A stretch of 64,000 nt of DNA from Vesta saturnalis (Eukaryota; Arthropoda; Insecta; Coleoptera; Lampyridae), in contig JARFJB010001945.1 of assembly GCA_036346205.1 (NCBI GenBank), positions 2,950,001 through 3,014,000 on the forward strand, given 5' to 3'. How positions within the stretch are numbered: the first letter of the stretch is position 1; each line of letters starts with the position of its first letter. Under the pieces are notes generated by a model that saw only the letters and a list, made by a program, of their open reading frames with translations, had not been told where the DNA came from and did not search any database. The translations under genes and the position numbers were made by a program. This document shows positions 11,010-21,542 of this stretch, one piece after another.

Positions 11010-13379
11010 ACTTCATGTCATACTGTACCAAACAGAATCGATAATGTGTTACGAGAGTATTAAAATTAATAAAAATTGATTAATTGAATTATGATTGAAT
11101 AAATCAATTTTCGTAATTTACCACAACATATACTATAACATCAGTTTTCTCAGACCAATTTAACAATACCACTATCTCATTTTAATTAATGGCAACATTC
11201 ATGTACCGATAATTATTATAGATTTTAAATTTTACAAACTAATATACCGTGTGTAAACTTCTTTTATATTAGCAATATATGTATTACACTTAATTTGTCA
11301 TTAGATTACGTATTTTTAAATAGAAATGTATGTTTTTCCATATTTGGATTGCATGGTTTGAATACGTACGGCTCAAGTATATACTGTGAATTAATTTTGC
11401 TTAAATCTTTTTTTTTTAATTTGGCTAAACTGCTTTTAAATAAGCAAACGTTACCTAAAAAATCTTAATACTCCAAAATTAAATTTTTTTTTCGATATAT
11501 TTGCTAAAAAACGTTTTAATGGGTATTTATTATTCCAATAAAAATTGTCATAAACAAAGCTTATGCAAAATTAAATAAACTGAAAGAAAGCTCTCTTCAC
11601 TTCTTACTTTAAAGTAAATTATTTTGGAGTTATTCATATACAAGGCACTTTGAGCGTCCTCTATAAAGTATCGTTGACTATGAACCGATTTTAGCAAAAC
11701 TTTCACCAGTAACTGTAAATATAAAGTGTCATTAATATCCCTTGCGTATCTTTTAAGTTATCCTGGCAATAGGCGCACGCGTACGTACAGACGTACAGCC
11801 GCACATTTTAGACAAATTTGATTGAGAAGGCTCAACCTTGAATTACGGAAATCAAATATAAGTTTCCGATTTTGCAAAATGGCTTTTAAATATTCACAAT
11901 CAGATTAATCCAATAGAAAAATTATCACTATATGCTAATAATGCAACTGGTTTCTAAACGGTACTAATTTAACGTGGTAGCACTAAAACAAAAAAATGAA
12001 TTAACTAAAGGACAATTTTGATTACTAAAATGTTTCATCGTAACCAGTTACTACGTAGTTTAAAATTAAGACACTTGTTTCTTAATCTACAGTGCGTTAA
12101 ATTTACTAAGGATGAATATAATTCGGGGTAAAACTTTCTGTTAAATTAAGAATTGAAACAAATAATAACTCGAAATTAAATCTATGGAGTGTCCATTAAA
12201 ACTATGAATTTGGTGTACAAAATTACTCAATTAATGTTAAGCGGATTTTTTATATTCGTACACGCACAAATGTCTAAAATCTGTTTACCCCAGAGAAATA
12301 GTTAAGCTCATCCCACTAAATTTTGGCCAATGTAAGCAGCGACCAGTTTTATACCAACAAAATTATAAAAATCGGGAAATTTAAAAACCACAAATTGAAA
12401 TGTCACTTTGTCAAGACTAAATTACAAAGCCTCATGTTTTTAGTATTGACACTTTAACATACAGCAGAAGTTTCAAATTATTTATTACTTGTAAAAATAC
12501 GACGTAAGAACATATTATAGAAGGTACTAGAGCCTGCAAATCATTACAGTAACGCATAGTTTAAAAAGTACAGGTGGACTAGGGTATAAACAAAGATTCG
12601 TCACATACTATTTTTTTTCAAATTGTTTTTAATTGCATAAAATAAAGTAATACACAAAGATACGGCTGCAAAACGCACATTACTTTATTCTAAAAAAACA
12701 GATAATGTAACAGTTAAACTATATGATATTGAAAAAAAGCTTAACTATTTCTGTTCGGAGCATAGATCATTTCTGAAAGGCTTAAAACGTGTAACACCGT
12801 CGAAAATTCGATATCGACTTTTTTTCTGATGTGCTTCGCGAATAATAAAGTAAAATATGTGTTATACGTATCTGAAAATCACATACTTTTAACCGTTTAA
12901 TATTCGTAAACTATATTTATTCATTTCGAATACGTTAGAGCACCAGAACGGGGTATGTTATTGTCTAACCTCAACCTCAGAGAAGCGAACCCGAAATGCG
13001 ATTTAAAAAGTCACCCTTTGGAAATAACTGTTAATAATAAGTAAATTTTGCATTGAATTATGCCAACTGGTATCGTTCGAGTAAATTCTGGGTATACTAA
13101 GCAAATCCACTCATACAAAACAACCGTCATAGTTAGCTACTTATAACAAAAGTGTAAAACACGTCAACCATCGATTGATGGGAGCCATATTTTCAGGACT
13201 CACTGGTACACACTCCTATATCACCCACCCTACAAAATCACAACCCGAGAATTTCAAATTATGTAATGCACAATCCCAAACGTACGTATTTGTATTTGAA
13301 AGGTTTAATAAATTTCTTGCATTTATATTTAAGAACGATTAATATTATTATTTTCGGGGAGAGTAAATAGAATGTGTAC
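11010..13379. other. AT-rich stretch without a recognisable gene
   Basis: No ORF above the AT background, no RNA gene and no obvious repeat ends were found. The 5' LTR of the downstream gypsy element would be expected in the last part, but I could not match any segment here to the 3' side of that element. Confidence 0.5.
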
Positions 13380-13389
13380 CAGTGAACCC

Positions 13390-13765
13390 TTAAAATCTTT
13401 CTACTATCGCCTTTTTGATCCTTCCATCTCTGAGGAAGCTATTTAGTATGAAATTATGCGTCAATATCCCATTGCTACCCAATCTTTATGGGGAATCTGT
13501 TCAGACCGAAGCTTGAATGGAGCTCTTTCCTGTTTAGAGCGGGTATCGGCTATGGAAGCAAAGAAACCAAGAAATGCGGTTCCGAGAGTTCTGGCTATTA
13601 ATGGTTCTGGTGAGTTACCGGCATCGTTACCTCCTTTCAGCGTACCTCCGCCATTTTGTATTCCTCATGCGACCCCTCCTCGCTCTTCGGGAAACGACCT
13701 TGGTGGAGACTAAGGTGGGATGGTTTCCCTTACGATCAAAATTTTACTTCCACGAAAGATAGTGC
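13390..13765 (+). pseudogene. gypsy Gag-like remnant
   Basis: A frame with stops reads EPLKSFYYRLFDPSISEEAI and continues into YEIMRQYPIATQSLWG, a pattern typical of the capsid part of gypsy Gag proteins. At least two overlapping frames share the similarity, which implies frameshifts. The region lies upstream of RT, as expected for gag. The N-terminal part and a zinc knuckle were not found. Confidence 0.5.
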
Positions 13766-13949
13766 CGAGCCTATATTCCCGCTTATTTAATTTGTTAAGC
13801 CAGGTTTTGAAAATGGCAAAATTTCGAGCAATTCTACAACTCCTAGCTTATGGTTTAATTTTTAGTTACGCGCAGGCCCCCGTATGTGGCCTTCGGGAAT
13901 TAAATAAATTATATTCGAAAGGTGCCAAACTGATTCAGAGGTACGGATG

Positions 13950-14700
13950 AAAATTTGGGACTGGTTTGGGACCAAATTAACAGGGTATTAGGAACCGTGC
14001 GAGATGCTATTGTTCCAGCGTACAAATCTGAATTATTGCCTTACGCGTCTGTAGTTCCTGTCTACATTGCAAAACAAAAGTATTCCTTTAGATCTAATCA
14101 AAGTTCGACCGTTGCCTCATATTTATATCAATTGTTGTAATGTCTCGCTATTGAGTTTGATAGATTCGGAAAGCTAAGTTACTTGTATCAGTGAGGAGCG
14201 TTATTTTAAAATTAGACAATTGGTAAAATTATCTACACTTCCTGTAACGGGTACGCAGCTGCGGCGAGTGTAGGACAAAAAAGTGCTAGGGTTAGATTTC
14301 AGCCGTGGATCCCCTTTTTAGTTGAGAATATACCCGTTGCGCTTGAATATTCCTTTTCAGTAATTAAAAGTTTAATCCGTCCTGTCATACTGGAGGTTAA
14401 TTGGCTCTATTCCGTCTCGGGGGAGATACATTTTGTGGATAATGTCCTAACAGTCCTCAAGAACAGAATACTCGATACGCTTCAATATCACTGACTAATG
14501 TGTTGATGAAACGACTAAGGAACCTATTTCGATTTCCGGAACTACGTCAATTCTCGCCAACTCCACCAAAGTAACGTTGGATGTTACGAAATAAATGGAA
14601 GAGAAGGTAAGAAACATTCCCAATACGGACCCTAATCAGCAAATCAGCTCATTAGCGATATCCTGAGTCGTACCAACAAATACGCACGTTATAAAACTAC
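13950..14700 (+). pseudogene. Degraded gypsy gag-pol spacer (protease region expected)
   Basis: This lies between the Gag-like segment and RT, where the retroviral-type protease is expected. Short open segments exist, such as 13955-14140, but no DTG/DSG active-site motif could be recognised. The assignment rests on position only. Confidence 0.3.
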
Positions 14701-15400
14701 ATGACACCACTCCATTTTTGCGTAGGCCCTTTCCTATACCTTTTTGTTTGAGAGCGTCTGCAAAGGAGGAAATTAATCGCATGTTAAAGTTGGGGGTGTC
14801 ATCAAAAGAGAGGCGACGGTTGTCAAGAAGAAAGACGGAAACGTTCGTATATGTTTAGATGCCCGGTTCTTTAATTCGCGAATGATCTCGGATTATGAGT
14901 CCCCGATACCACCAGAGGAAATTTTAATATCTTTTCTAGAGTCTGATATGTAACGACCATATATTTAACCGCTTAACGAAGAGAGTAAGCAGCATACGGG
15001 ATTTATGTTTAACGGGAGGTCTTACATCTACCAAGTCCTACCTTTTAGTTTAAAAACTGCAGTCGGTTCTTTTTCGAGAGCTATGGATTTGATTTTAGGG
15101 CCAAATTAGGCTAGTATGTATTCAATTACGTTGATGATCTTTTGGTTGTATCAACAGTTTCGGGATCATATGCAACATCTTAGGAAATATTTCGTTCGTT
15201 TTAAAGAGGCCAATGTGATCATAAATATTAGAAAAACAGATTTTGTATTGCCCAAGGTAAAATTTTTGGGACCAATTGTAACTACTAGGGGCGTTAAATC
15301 TGATTCCGAGAAATTGGTTCCAATACAGTTCCCTAGACCAGGAAATGTCAAACAGTTGAGAATCTTCCGTGGGTAATGAAGCATTATCGCCGATTTGTAC
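14700..15400 (+). pseudogene. gypsy reverse transcriptase, N-terminal two thirds
   Basis: RT blocks are readable across several frames. RRPFPIPF and ASAKEEINRMLKLGV at 14715-14800 are the entry region. DYESPIPPEEILISF and TGFMFNGRSYIYQVLPF follow at 14890-15050. The catalytic YVDD is encoded at 15127-15138. VKFLGPIVTTRGVKSD and NVKQLRIF lie before the break. Stops and frameshifts occur near 14855, 14950, 15105, 15140 and 15375. The coding sequence runs into the GACGTT duplication at 15401-15406 and resumes at 34176. Confidence 0.88.
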
Positions 15401-15406
15401 GACGTT

Positions 15407-15684
15407 AGTAGTGATTAAGGGCCGGTTGTGGACCAGTTCAAGGTCACTCGCCCTCTGGTGGTGAGAAATGTAAGCTTTTGGATTTCTTCAAGGTCAAACT
15501 TTTGGCGGGAAATGTTAGGAGCTCGAAATTGCAATGCCACCATCCTCATTTTTGGCGGTAAATTTGTCAAGGTCGAAGCTAAAAATAGAAATTGCAATGT
15601 CATCATATTACAATTCTTAGAAGTCTATAGTGCGGTCAAAGGTTATTGACCTACGGTGGTGTCATATTTCTTAGAAATCTAAAA
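15407..15684 (+). repeat. Polinton left terminal inverted repeat
   Basis: It begins AGTAGTGATTAAGGGCCGG and matches the reverse complement of 33897-34175 over about 278 bp with few differences. The reading frame visible inside both copies is a by-product of the sequence, not a gene. Confidence 0.95.
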
Positions 15685-15775
15685 ATAGAAATTGCAATGC
15701 TATCATATTACAATTCTTAGAAGTCTAAAAATAGTGCGGTCAAAGGTTATTGACCTTTAGGGGTATCGTATGACA
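15579..15775 (+). repeat. Tandem duplication at inner edge of left TIR
   Basis: A segment of about 75 bp (AAAAATAGAAATTGCAATG through GGTCAAAGGTTATTGACCT) occurs at 15579-15652 and again at about 15680-15757. Only one copy exists in the right TIR. The duplication arose after, or outside, TIR homogenisation. Confidence 0.85.
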
Positions 15776-15966
15776 TTTCTTAGAAGTATAAAAATAGAAT
15801 CAATTTATGGAAACAAGAAGAATGCGTTGTCTATGCTAAAAAGTAGACCAAGGTCGAATGGTGCTTACTAAATTGGGTCAAGGTGAAATAATTTACTAAA
15901 CTAAAAGTAGGTGTGTGTATTTAACAAGTTGCCATAGGTACTTAAGTCAAGGACACATTTTTGTGA

Positions 15967-16002
15967 TATAAACCACAGGGAGGTGTGTTGAGATCAGTCA
16001 GT
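15967..16002 (+). promoter_or_regulatory. TATA + TCAGT initiator promoter of first rightward gene
   Basis: TATAAA at 15967-15972 is followed by ATCAGTCAGT at 15993-16002. The A of the first TCAGT is about 29 bp downstream of the TATA start. This is the spacing and initiator consensus of arthropod RNA polymerase II promoters. The ATG of the first gene lies at 16025. The same ATCAGTCAGT initiator precedes the PolB gene. Confidence 0.6.
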
Positions 16003-16024
16003 TAGCAACTTGTAATTGTTAAAC

Positions 16025-16321
16025 ATGGAATTAAGCAGGGTTAAACCAAAGCACCCACTGCAAACTTTTAAAAGTGCATGTGACCTCGAGATATCAAAAA
16101 GGTATAAAGTGATTAATGTGGGAGTAATAAATACTAAGTATGGTGAACGTATAGTGATGGAAGCGGATGATTTTAAATGTATATTACCTCAACGCTTTTA
16201 TGAGTATTTGAAAGAAGAAAATCGAATGGAAGGATTTAAAACGCAGCTAAACACGAGGGATGTCTTTATGAGTAGTTTGGGTGCAGTCGGGAAAACAACA
16301 AACATAACATTTAGTTTTTAA
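16025..16321 (+). CDS. Small OB-fold-like Polinton protein
   Basis: The gene encodes 98 residues from the first true ATG (16025); a longer reading from a TTG at 16016 is not used. The frame is intact. Residues 20-65 show an alternating beta pattern with KYGERIVME and CILPQRFYEYL, reminiscent of single-stranded-DNA-binding OB-fold proteins. Similar small proteins are found in insect Polintons. A role in DNA binding during replication is an inference from this pattern, not shown by a catalytic motif. It is the first gene behind the left TIR, with its own TATA/initiator promoter. Confidence 0.6.
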   Translation: MELSRVKPKHPLQTFKSACDLEISKRYKVINVGVINTKYGERIVMEADDFKCILPQRFYEYLKEENRMEGFKTQLNTRDVFMSSLGAVGKTTNITFSF

Positions 16322-16417
16322 TAGTAGTACCACAACCCCACCCGCATGATTTAACTAAAATCATTTCTTAAACGGCGTTTAGTCCTAGTGCAATTGCTAG
16401 CAAGTACAGTCGTTATA

Positions 16418-17335
16418 ATGCAGGCAGCAATAACATCATTTCTGGAACGATCCAAACTCAGAAGTTCACCGTTATATATGGATACCCCACATAGTTGCAA
16501 TAACAATTTTACCTTGTGTTGTTGGTGCTGTCAAAATAGTGATGGTGGTAATAGAAATAAAAATGAAGAGAAACATGATGAAGGTTATTCTTCTAACACT
16601 GACAGACAGCCATATGATTTATCTGAGGTGTATAAACAAGCAGCTAATGAATACTTAATCGATTGTATTTATTATAAACTATCGAACGATACTCACCATG
16701 CAAAACATATGGAAATTGGATACAGTACGCACCTCAAGCTTGCACCAGTAGTGCGTATTGGGTGTGCTAACTGTGATCAAAGCAATAATGTAGTGTTGGA
16801 TATGAAGGAATGGAATGAGCTTCTAAGATGGCATTCATATGTAGAATTACAATTTTTCCAATCCTAAGAAATTGAAAATAAAATTGACTGGTCAAATGTA
16901 AACGAAGAAGAAGATATAATCTATGATCAACATTATGAATCTCTATCTAGCAATCTTGGTGTTTATTACAATTGGGAATTAATTAAAGGGTATGACAGAA
17001 TTTTGAAAACTGTTATGATAGAAAACTACAACTGCTGTTCTTGCATATTCAACTCACATAGTATAGAAGAACTATTCAATTTAAAGGATATAATAAGCTA
17101 TAGATTGGAATTTCTTGAATCTTACAATCTGGTGTGTTTTTATGAAAAGTTCATACAACAAGTTGTTGACTACCGTCGTTTTCGTGAGAAAGAATTCCGT
17201 GGTGGTTATGACGACATTTATAAAGATATTGATGATGTTATAAATGCTAAGTATAATATTAATTCACATAACACTGTATGTTTAATGGAAATTTTGTATT
17301 ATCGTCCTGCTTATCTAATGTATAGCATTTACTAA
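16418..17335 (+). pseudogene. Polinton accessory protein of unknown function, one in-frame stop
   Basis: One frame of 305 codons from the ATG at 16418 to the stop at 17333-17335 is interrupted by a TAA at 16865-16867. Everything else is open. Residues 25-35 hold a Cys-rich CCWCC cluster and residues 120-130 CANC, possibly a metal site. The middle VVRIGCANCDQSNNVVLDMKEWNELL alternates as a beta-rich segment followed by a helix. The C-terminal half has further Cys (NCCSC) and is acidic. I do not recognise a family with known function. Its place between the OB-like gene and the capsid/core gene suggests an accessory or virion-assembly role, but that is a guess. Confidence 0.55.
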
Positions 17336-17408
17336 ATAAAGGAATAACTATGATTTGTTTTTTCTCAATTTAGGTATAAATACCCCGTTCTATCCATCCA
17401 GGTAAACA

Positions 17409-18227
17409 ATACTAGTTAAAAAGCGAAAGAGTGTAGGTGGTGGTGGTTTAGTGAATGGTCTAATCAATAAACTCCCGTTTGAATTACATTTACCTGGTTA
17501 CCAGTATTGCGGTCCTGGTACAAAGTTAGAAAAACGACTCGCACGTGGTGACCCCGGTATTAATCAATTAGATGCTCAGTGCAAACTTCATGATATCAGT
17601 TACAGAGATTACCGAGATTTAGAAAGTAGACATAAAGCAGATAAAATTTTGCAAAAAAAAGCTTGGGCGCGCTTTAAATCATTAGACGCAACGTTAGGTG
17701 AACGAACTGCAGCTTTAGCAGTCAGTACCATCATGAAAGCAAAGAGAAAATTGGGAATGGGGTGTAAACGTCGATCTAATCTGAAGAAGAAATGCAATGG
17801 TGGAAATTCATTGCATTTACGAAAAACAATAGCTAAAAAAATTAAACCTAACGGAAATTTCACAGATACAATAAAGTCAGCGCTTTCAACGGCAAAACGT
17901 GTGGTAAAAAGTTTAGGAGGAAAGAAAAACATTAAAGTTCCTAGAATAATTCCCCTACCTAAACAAGGAGGGTTTTTACCATTTCTTATTCCGTTATTCG
18001 CAGGATTATCAGCAATCGGTGCTTTAGCTGGCGGTGCATCAGGAATTGCTAAAGCAGCCAATGATGCTAAAAATGCTAAAAAATTGCAGGAAGAGAAATC
18101 GCGCCATAATCGCATGATGGAATCGGTCGCTATAGGCTCCATGAATAAGAAAGGCGGTGCACTATATCTAAAACCAAACAAATCTGGTGGTGGTGCATTA
18201 TACTTAAAACCGTTTCCAAAAAACTGA
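17409..18227 (+). pseudogene. PLA2-domain virion core protein, start codon lost
   Basis: The frame is open for 272 codons but contains no ATG before the enzyme domain; the likely original start is now ATA at 17409. The N-terminus is basic, then Gly-rich (GGGGL). Next comes a parvovirus VP1-type phospholipase A2 signature: LPGYQYCGPGT (calcium-loop-like) and CKLHDISY (catalytic His-Asp). A basic Lys/Arg-rich stretch follows. A hydrophobic Ala/Gly-rich segment at about residues 190-215 (FLPFLIPLFAGLSAIGALAGG) resembles membrane-active virion core proteins. The C-terminus repeats GGALYLKP twice. Related proteins occur in Polintons and adintoviruses, and the domain is known in parvoviruses for endosome escape. 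The gene ends 3 nt after the start of the protease reading frame. Confidence 0.75.
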
Positions 18228-18572
18228 ATAGATTACCCGAAAGACCGTTAACGGATACTGATTTAAAAAAATACTCCAAACACGTACCGTACTTTAGGGA
18301 TATTTTTATGAGATAGCATGCCTAAATTGCCACGGAAAAATGAATCTGGGATTATTAACTTAGATAGCCAAAGAGGACCAGGTACCCATTGGGTTTGCTA
18401 CAAAAAGCGTGGTAAAAAGGTATGGTATTACGATAGTTTCGGTAATATTCGACCACCAAACGAAGTGATTAACTACTTTCGGGGGTGTAAAATATATTAT
18501 AATTACAACCAAGATCAAGAGTTTAATACAATTATTTGCGGACACCTATGCCTACAATTTTTATATAAATAA
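18224..18572 (+). pseudogene. Adenain-like cysteine protease (C5), frameshifted
   Basis: The N-terminal part (LTDTDLKKYSKHVPYFRDIF) is read in one frame to about 18308. The rest is read from about 18318 in another frame, so an indel lies between them. Catalytic residues of the adenovirus-type protease are visible: His in GTHWVCY (codon at 18387), Asp in YYDSFG and Cys in ICGHLCLQF. Total length is about 115-120 codons, normal for Polinton proteases, which are shorter than adenain. It would process capsid precursors during maturation. The true start codon is unclear; the frame overlaps the end of the PLA2 gene. Confidence 0.85.
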
Positions 18573-18599
18573 TCAGCACAACATCAAATTTTCTCCGTT

Positions 18600-19304
18600 A
18601 TGTCAATAACATTCAGTTTAGAAGGTGTTGTTAACACAGCTAGCTACAACTTCTATCCACCGATAGAGCTAGATTTGGGGAAGAAATACGTTATTGGATT
18701 GGTTGGATTTTACGGCTGCAACAGCATTAGAATCATTTATACAGGCAACGATAGATTTTATTTTAGAACAAACCCATCTCATTTGCAAGTGATTAATATT
18801 CCACACGGTGCATATGAGTTAGATGAAATTAACGATTATCTAAAATCTAAAATACCCACAGAAAAATTTATCATTAGAGCAAACAACAGTACACTTAAAT
18901 GTGAGATAAACAGTTCATTTGAGATTGATTTTACTACAGAAAATTGTATTGGGCGCATGCTAGGGTTTGAGTCTAAAATATTAGAACCAAATATTTTACA
19001 TACATCTGCGTTAGACATCCAAATACTTAGACACACTAATCTACACGTAGAGTGCAACATTATAAAGGGATCTTATCGAAACGGGAAACCTGCTAAAGTA
19101 TTATATGAGATTGATGTTTCAGTTCCTCCAGGTTATCGTCTAGATAAAACTCCAAGCAATACTCAATATTTAGAAGTAAACACTGACATTATTAGTAATA
19201 TAACAATTAATTTGACTAATCAAAAGGCTGAATTAATAGACTTTGGTGAAAGTGAACCATTCACTGTACTCTTAGAACTAAAACAACATGGGTCTGAGAA
19301 TTAA
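18600..19304 (+). CDS. Penton-like minor capsid protein (single jelly roll)
   Basis: An intact 234-residue ORF starts at the ATG at 18600, 28 nt after the protease stop. A TATAAA-like patch (TATATAAATAA) lies just upstream. The N-terminus SITFSLEGVVNTASYNFYPPIELD, the central HGAYELDEINDYL and the C-terminal VPPGYRLDKTPSNTQYLEV are typical of Polinton minor capsid proteins. The beta-rich pattern fits a single jelly-roll penton. It would sit at capsid vertices. The end overlaps the next small ORF by 17 nt. This is one of the few undamaged genes of the element. Confidence 0.85.
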   Translation: MSITFSLEGVVNTASYNFYPPIELDLGKKYVIGLVGFYGCNSIRIIYTGNDRFYFRTNPSHLQVINIPHGAYELDEINDYLKSKIPTEKFIIRANNSTLKCEINSSFEIDFTTENCIGRMLGFESKILEPNILHTSALDIQILRHTNLHVECNIIKGSYRNGKPAKVLYEIDVSVPPGYRLDKTPSNTQYLEVNTDIISNITINLTNQKAELIDFGESEPFTVLLELKQHGSEN

Positions 19305-19491
19305 TCCAGGACCAATTCCAACTTTCAAAGACTCATATAAAAGACATCATCCCTACATTAAGTCATTAATTAGTCATCAACCTTCATTGCGGTTAACATC
19401 TGCAGAGAAATACTTTTTAACGTCAATTGGTTTAAAAGTTCTCAACCACAATGGTAGAGTCGTTAAACGTCTTTCAAAACGTACATTTTGA
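19288..19491 (+). CDS. Small basic Polinton ORF between minor and major capsid genes
   Basis: This 67-residue basic ORF starts at the ATG at 19288. It overlaps the end of the penton gene (17 nt) and the start of the capsid gene (41 nt) in different frames. It contains His, Lys and Arg-rich segments and no recognised domain. The tight double overlap and the clean ATG support a real small gene, possibly a capsid-associated peptide. Chance openness cannot be excluded at this length. Confidence 0.45.
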   Translation: MGLRINPGPIPTFKDSYKRHHPYIKSLISHQPSLRLTSAEKYFLTSIGLKVLNHNGRVVKRLSKRTF

Positions 19492-20667
19492 TGATACTAT
19501 AATTAAATCAGATATTCACACTTATCTTCCATATGGATCTTCTAAATATGGACCTTCCGAAGAAATACGAATCTTAATTCAAAGTCAAGATCTAATTACG
19601 GCTACTTATGATAGTTTTCTGTACATAGAAGGTAAACTTGAACTCAAAAAGGAAGATGAAAGAAAAGCATGCAGCTTAACCAACAATTTCCCGAACTTTC
19701 TTTTCGAAGAAATTCGTTATGAGTTAGGTGGTCAGAGAGTGGATGTTTGTAGAAATCTAGGAATAACATCTACGCTTAAGGGATATATTTGTTATACGGC
19801 AAGCAAAAGCAAAGCACTAAGTCATTTGGGATGGTCACCAAAGAATGAAGAACCATTACAAGTAGAATTCGATGAGCAAAATGGAGAAAAATCTTTTACA
19901 GTATACCATTGAACCACATATTTGGAATAATGGAGGATTATCGTCAGGTAATCGTGAACATGCACCAAGAGTTGGTTTTAATTCGATCTAGAAGCGATAC
20001 AAACTGTTACTATGGTGAAGTTGATGCCGCAATAACCTTAAATAAAATTCAATGGAAAGTACCGCACTTAACACTTAGTGATGCTGCGAACCTTAACTTG
20101 TTTCAAGGAATCAATAAAAATTCTGTTATTACTGTTCCATTTCGTCAATGGGAGTTGTATGAATTACCTTCTTTAAAACAGGCAACCTCAGACATATGGC
20201 CAATAAAAACATCAACGCAACTGGAAAAACCACGTTGGATAATTGTTGCATTCCAACAAGGTAAAAGGTATAGAAGGTCAACAAGGGCCGGAAATTTTGA
20301 TCACATTAACATCAGAAATCTTAAAGTACATCTGAATTCTGAGTATTATCCATATGAAGCAATGCATTTGAACTTCAGTGCTAACCAATATATACCTGCC
20401 TATCGCAATTTTTTGAAATTTCGATGTGATTACTATGGTGAAGATGATAAAGATGCATTATTCAACTATTCCGAATTCAAATCATGTCCAGTATTTGTAA
20501 TGGACTGCTCTAAACAAAATGAATCCTTAAAAAACTCAACAGTGGACATCAAATTGGAAATGGAATCTCTAACACCTTTCGATAATGGAATTGTTCTCTA
20601 TGGTCTCATTCTCCATGACGCTATTGTGCAGTACAGCCCACTCACTGGGGAAGTGAAAAAGTTATAG
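19451..20667 (+). pseudogene. Major capsid protein (double jelly roll), one frameshift
   Basis: Two ORFs in different frames form one protein of about 405 residues. The first runs 19451-19912 and the second from about 19905 to 20667. The junction is next to YH/LNHIFG and fits loss of one base. The N-terminus (IHTYLPYGSSKYGPSEEIRI), FLFEEIRYELGG and the second part (ELVLIRSRSD, YPYEAMHLNF, YSPLTGEVKKL) match Polinton major capsid proteins. These have the double jelly-roll fold of adenovirus hexon-like capsids. The protein would form the icosahedral shell. Apart from the one indel, the gene is intact. Confidence 0.88.
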
Positions 20668-20710
20668 TTATTGTAATACAGCCTAGTATATAAATAAAAA
20701 TGTTGTAATT

Positions 20711-21423
20711 ATGCGTTTAGTTTTATTTCATCCACTAACGATGAAAGTAGTTGCTGAAAAACAAAAACTCTCAATTGAAAATCATGACTTTGATGAAAAG
20801 TCTATTACTTCAAAACATGGTGATTTACTTCCTAATAGTATACGTGGTATTATATGTGCCCCTTCAATTGTGGTAAAACAAACGCAATGATCAGTCTGAT
20901 TACCGAGAAAAATGGCTTGAAATTTAAACATGTATACGTATACTCTAAGTCATTGAATCAAAGCAAGTACAAACTTTTACAGGAAATCTTACTTCCAATG
21001 AGGGATGTAGGTTACTTTACCTTCAGTGATAATCAAGATGTCATTGAGCCTAATTGTGCAAAATCAAACACCATTTTTATCTTCGATGATATCGCTTGTG
21101 AAAAGCAAAATAACATAAGGGCATATTTTTCTATGGGTAGACATAACGATATTGACTGTTTCTATTTGGGTCAAACTTATAGTAAAATTCCAAAGCAATT
21201 AATTCGTGACAATGCGAATCTAATTATATTATCTGAGCAAGATGAATTAAACCTAAAACATGTGTATGAGGATCATGTAAGTCCCACCATAAGCATGAAA
21301 TCATTTCGGGACATGTGTTCAAAATGCTGGATAGATCCGTTTGGTTTCATGGTCATAAACAAGGATGCTGAAGTTAATAATGGTCGCTATAGGAAAAGAT
21401 TTGATGAATATATAATACCTTAA
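20711..21423 (+). pseudogene. Packaging ATPase (FtsK/A32-like), frameshift in the P-loop
   Basis: The ATG at 20711 is preceded by TATATAAAT at about 20687. The frame breaks near 20868 by a 1-nt loss exactly in the Walker A region. Downstream reads NCGKTN (Walker A), then IFIFDDI (Walker B, near 21085) and GQTYSKIP. Total length is about 237 codons, normal for the genome-packaging ATPases of Polintons and related viruses. It would pump DNA into the capsid. A Gly-to-Ala change just before the P-loop (ICAP) is also visible. Confidence 0.88.
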
Positions 21424-21542
21424 ACTGCTTACAGTAGTTTAGTAGGTACTGATTTGTTTAGGTATTAACAGCTATCTGTTTGTGTAAACAGCTATCTGTT
21501 CGAGATAAACCGGTATCTGTTCAGCAAACCCGCTATACTGCA

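Noticed and set aside
15428..15649. 73-aa ORF in the left TIR and its mirror in the right TIR
   Set aside because: Present only because the TIR is duplicated; no start context or domain, and it lies in terminal repeat sequence.
17609..18181. 190-aa minus-strand ORF
   Set aside because: Shadow of the PLA2/core gene; its composition mirrors that gene's codon pattern.
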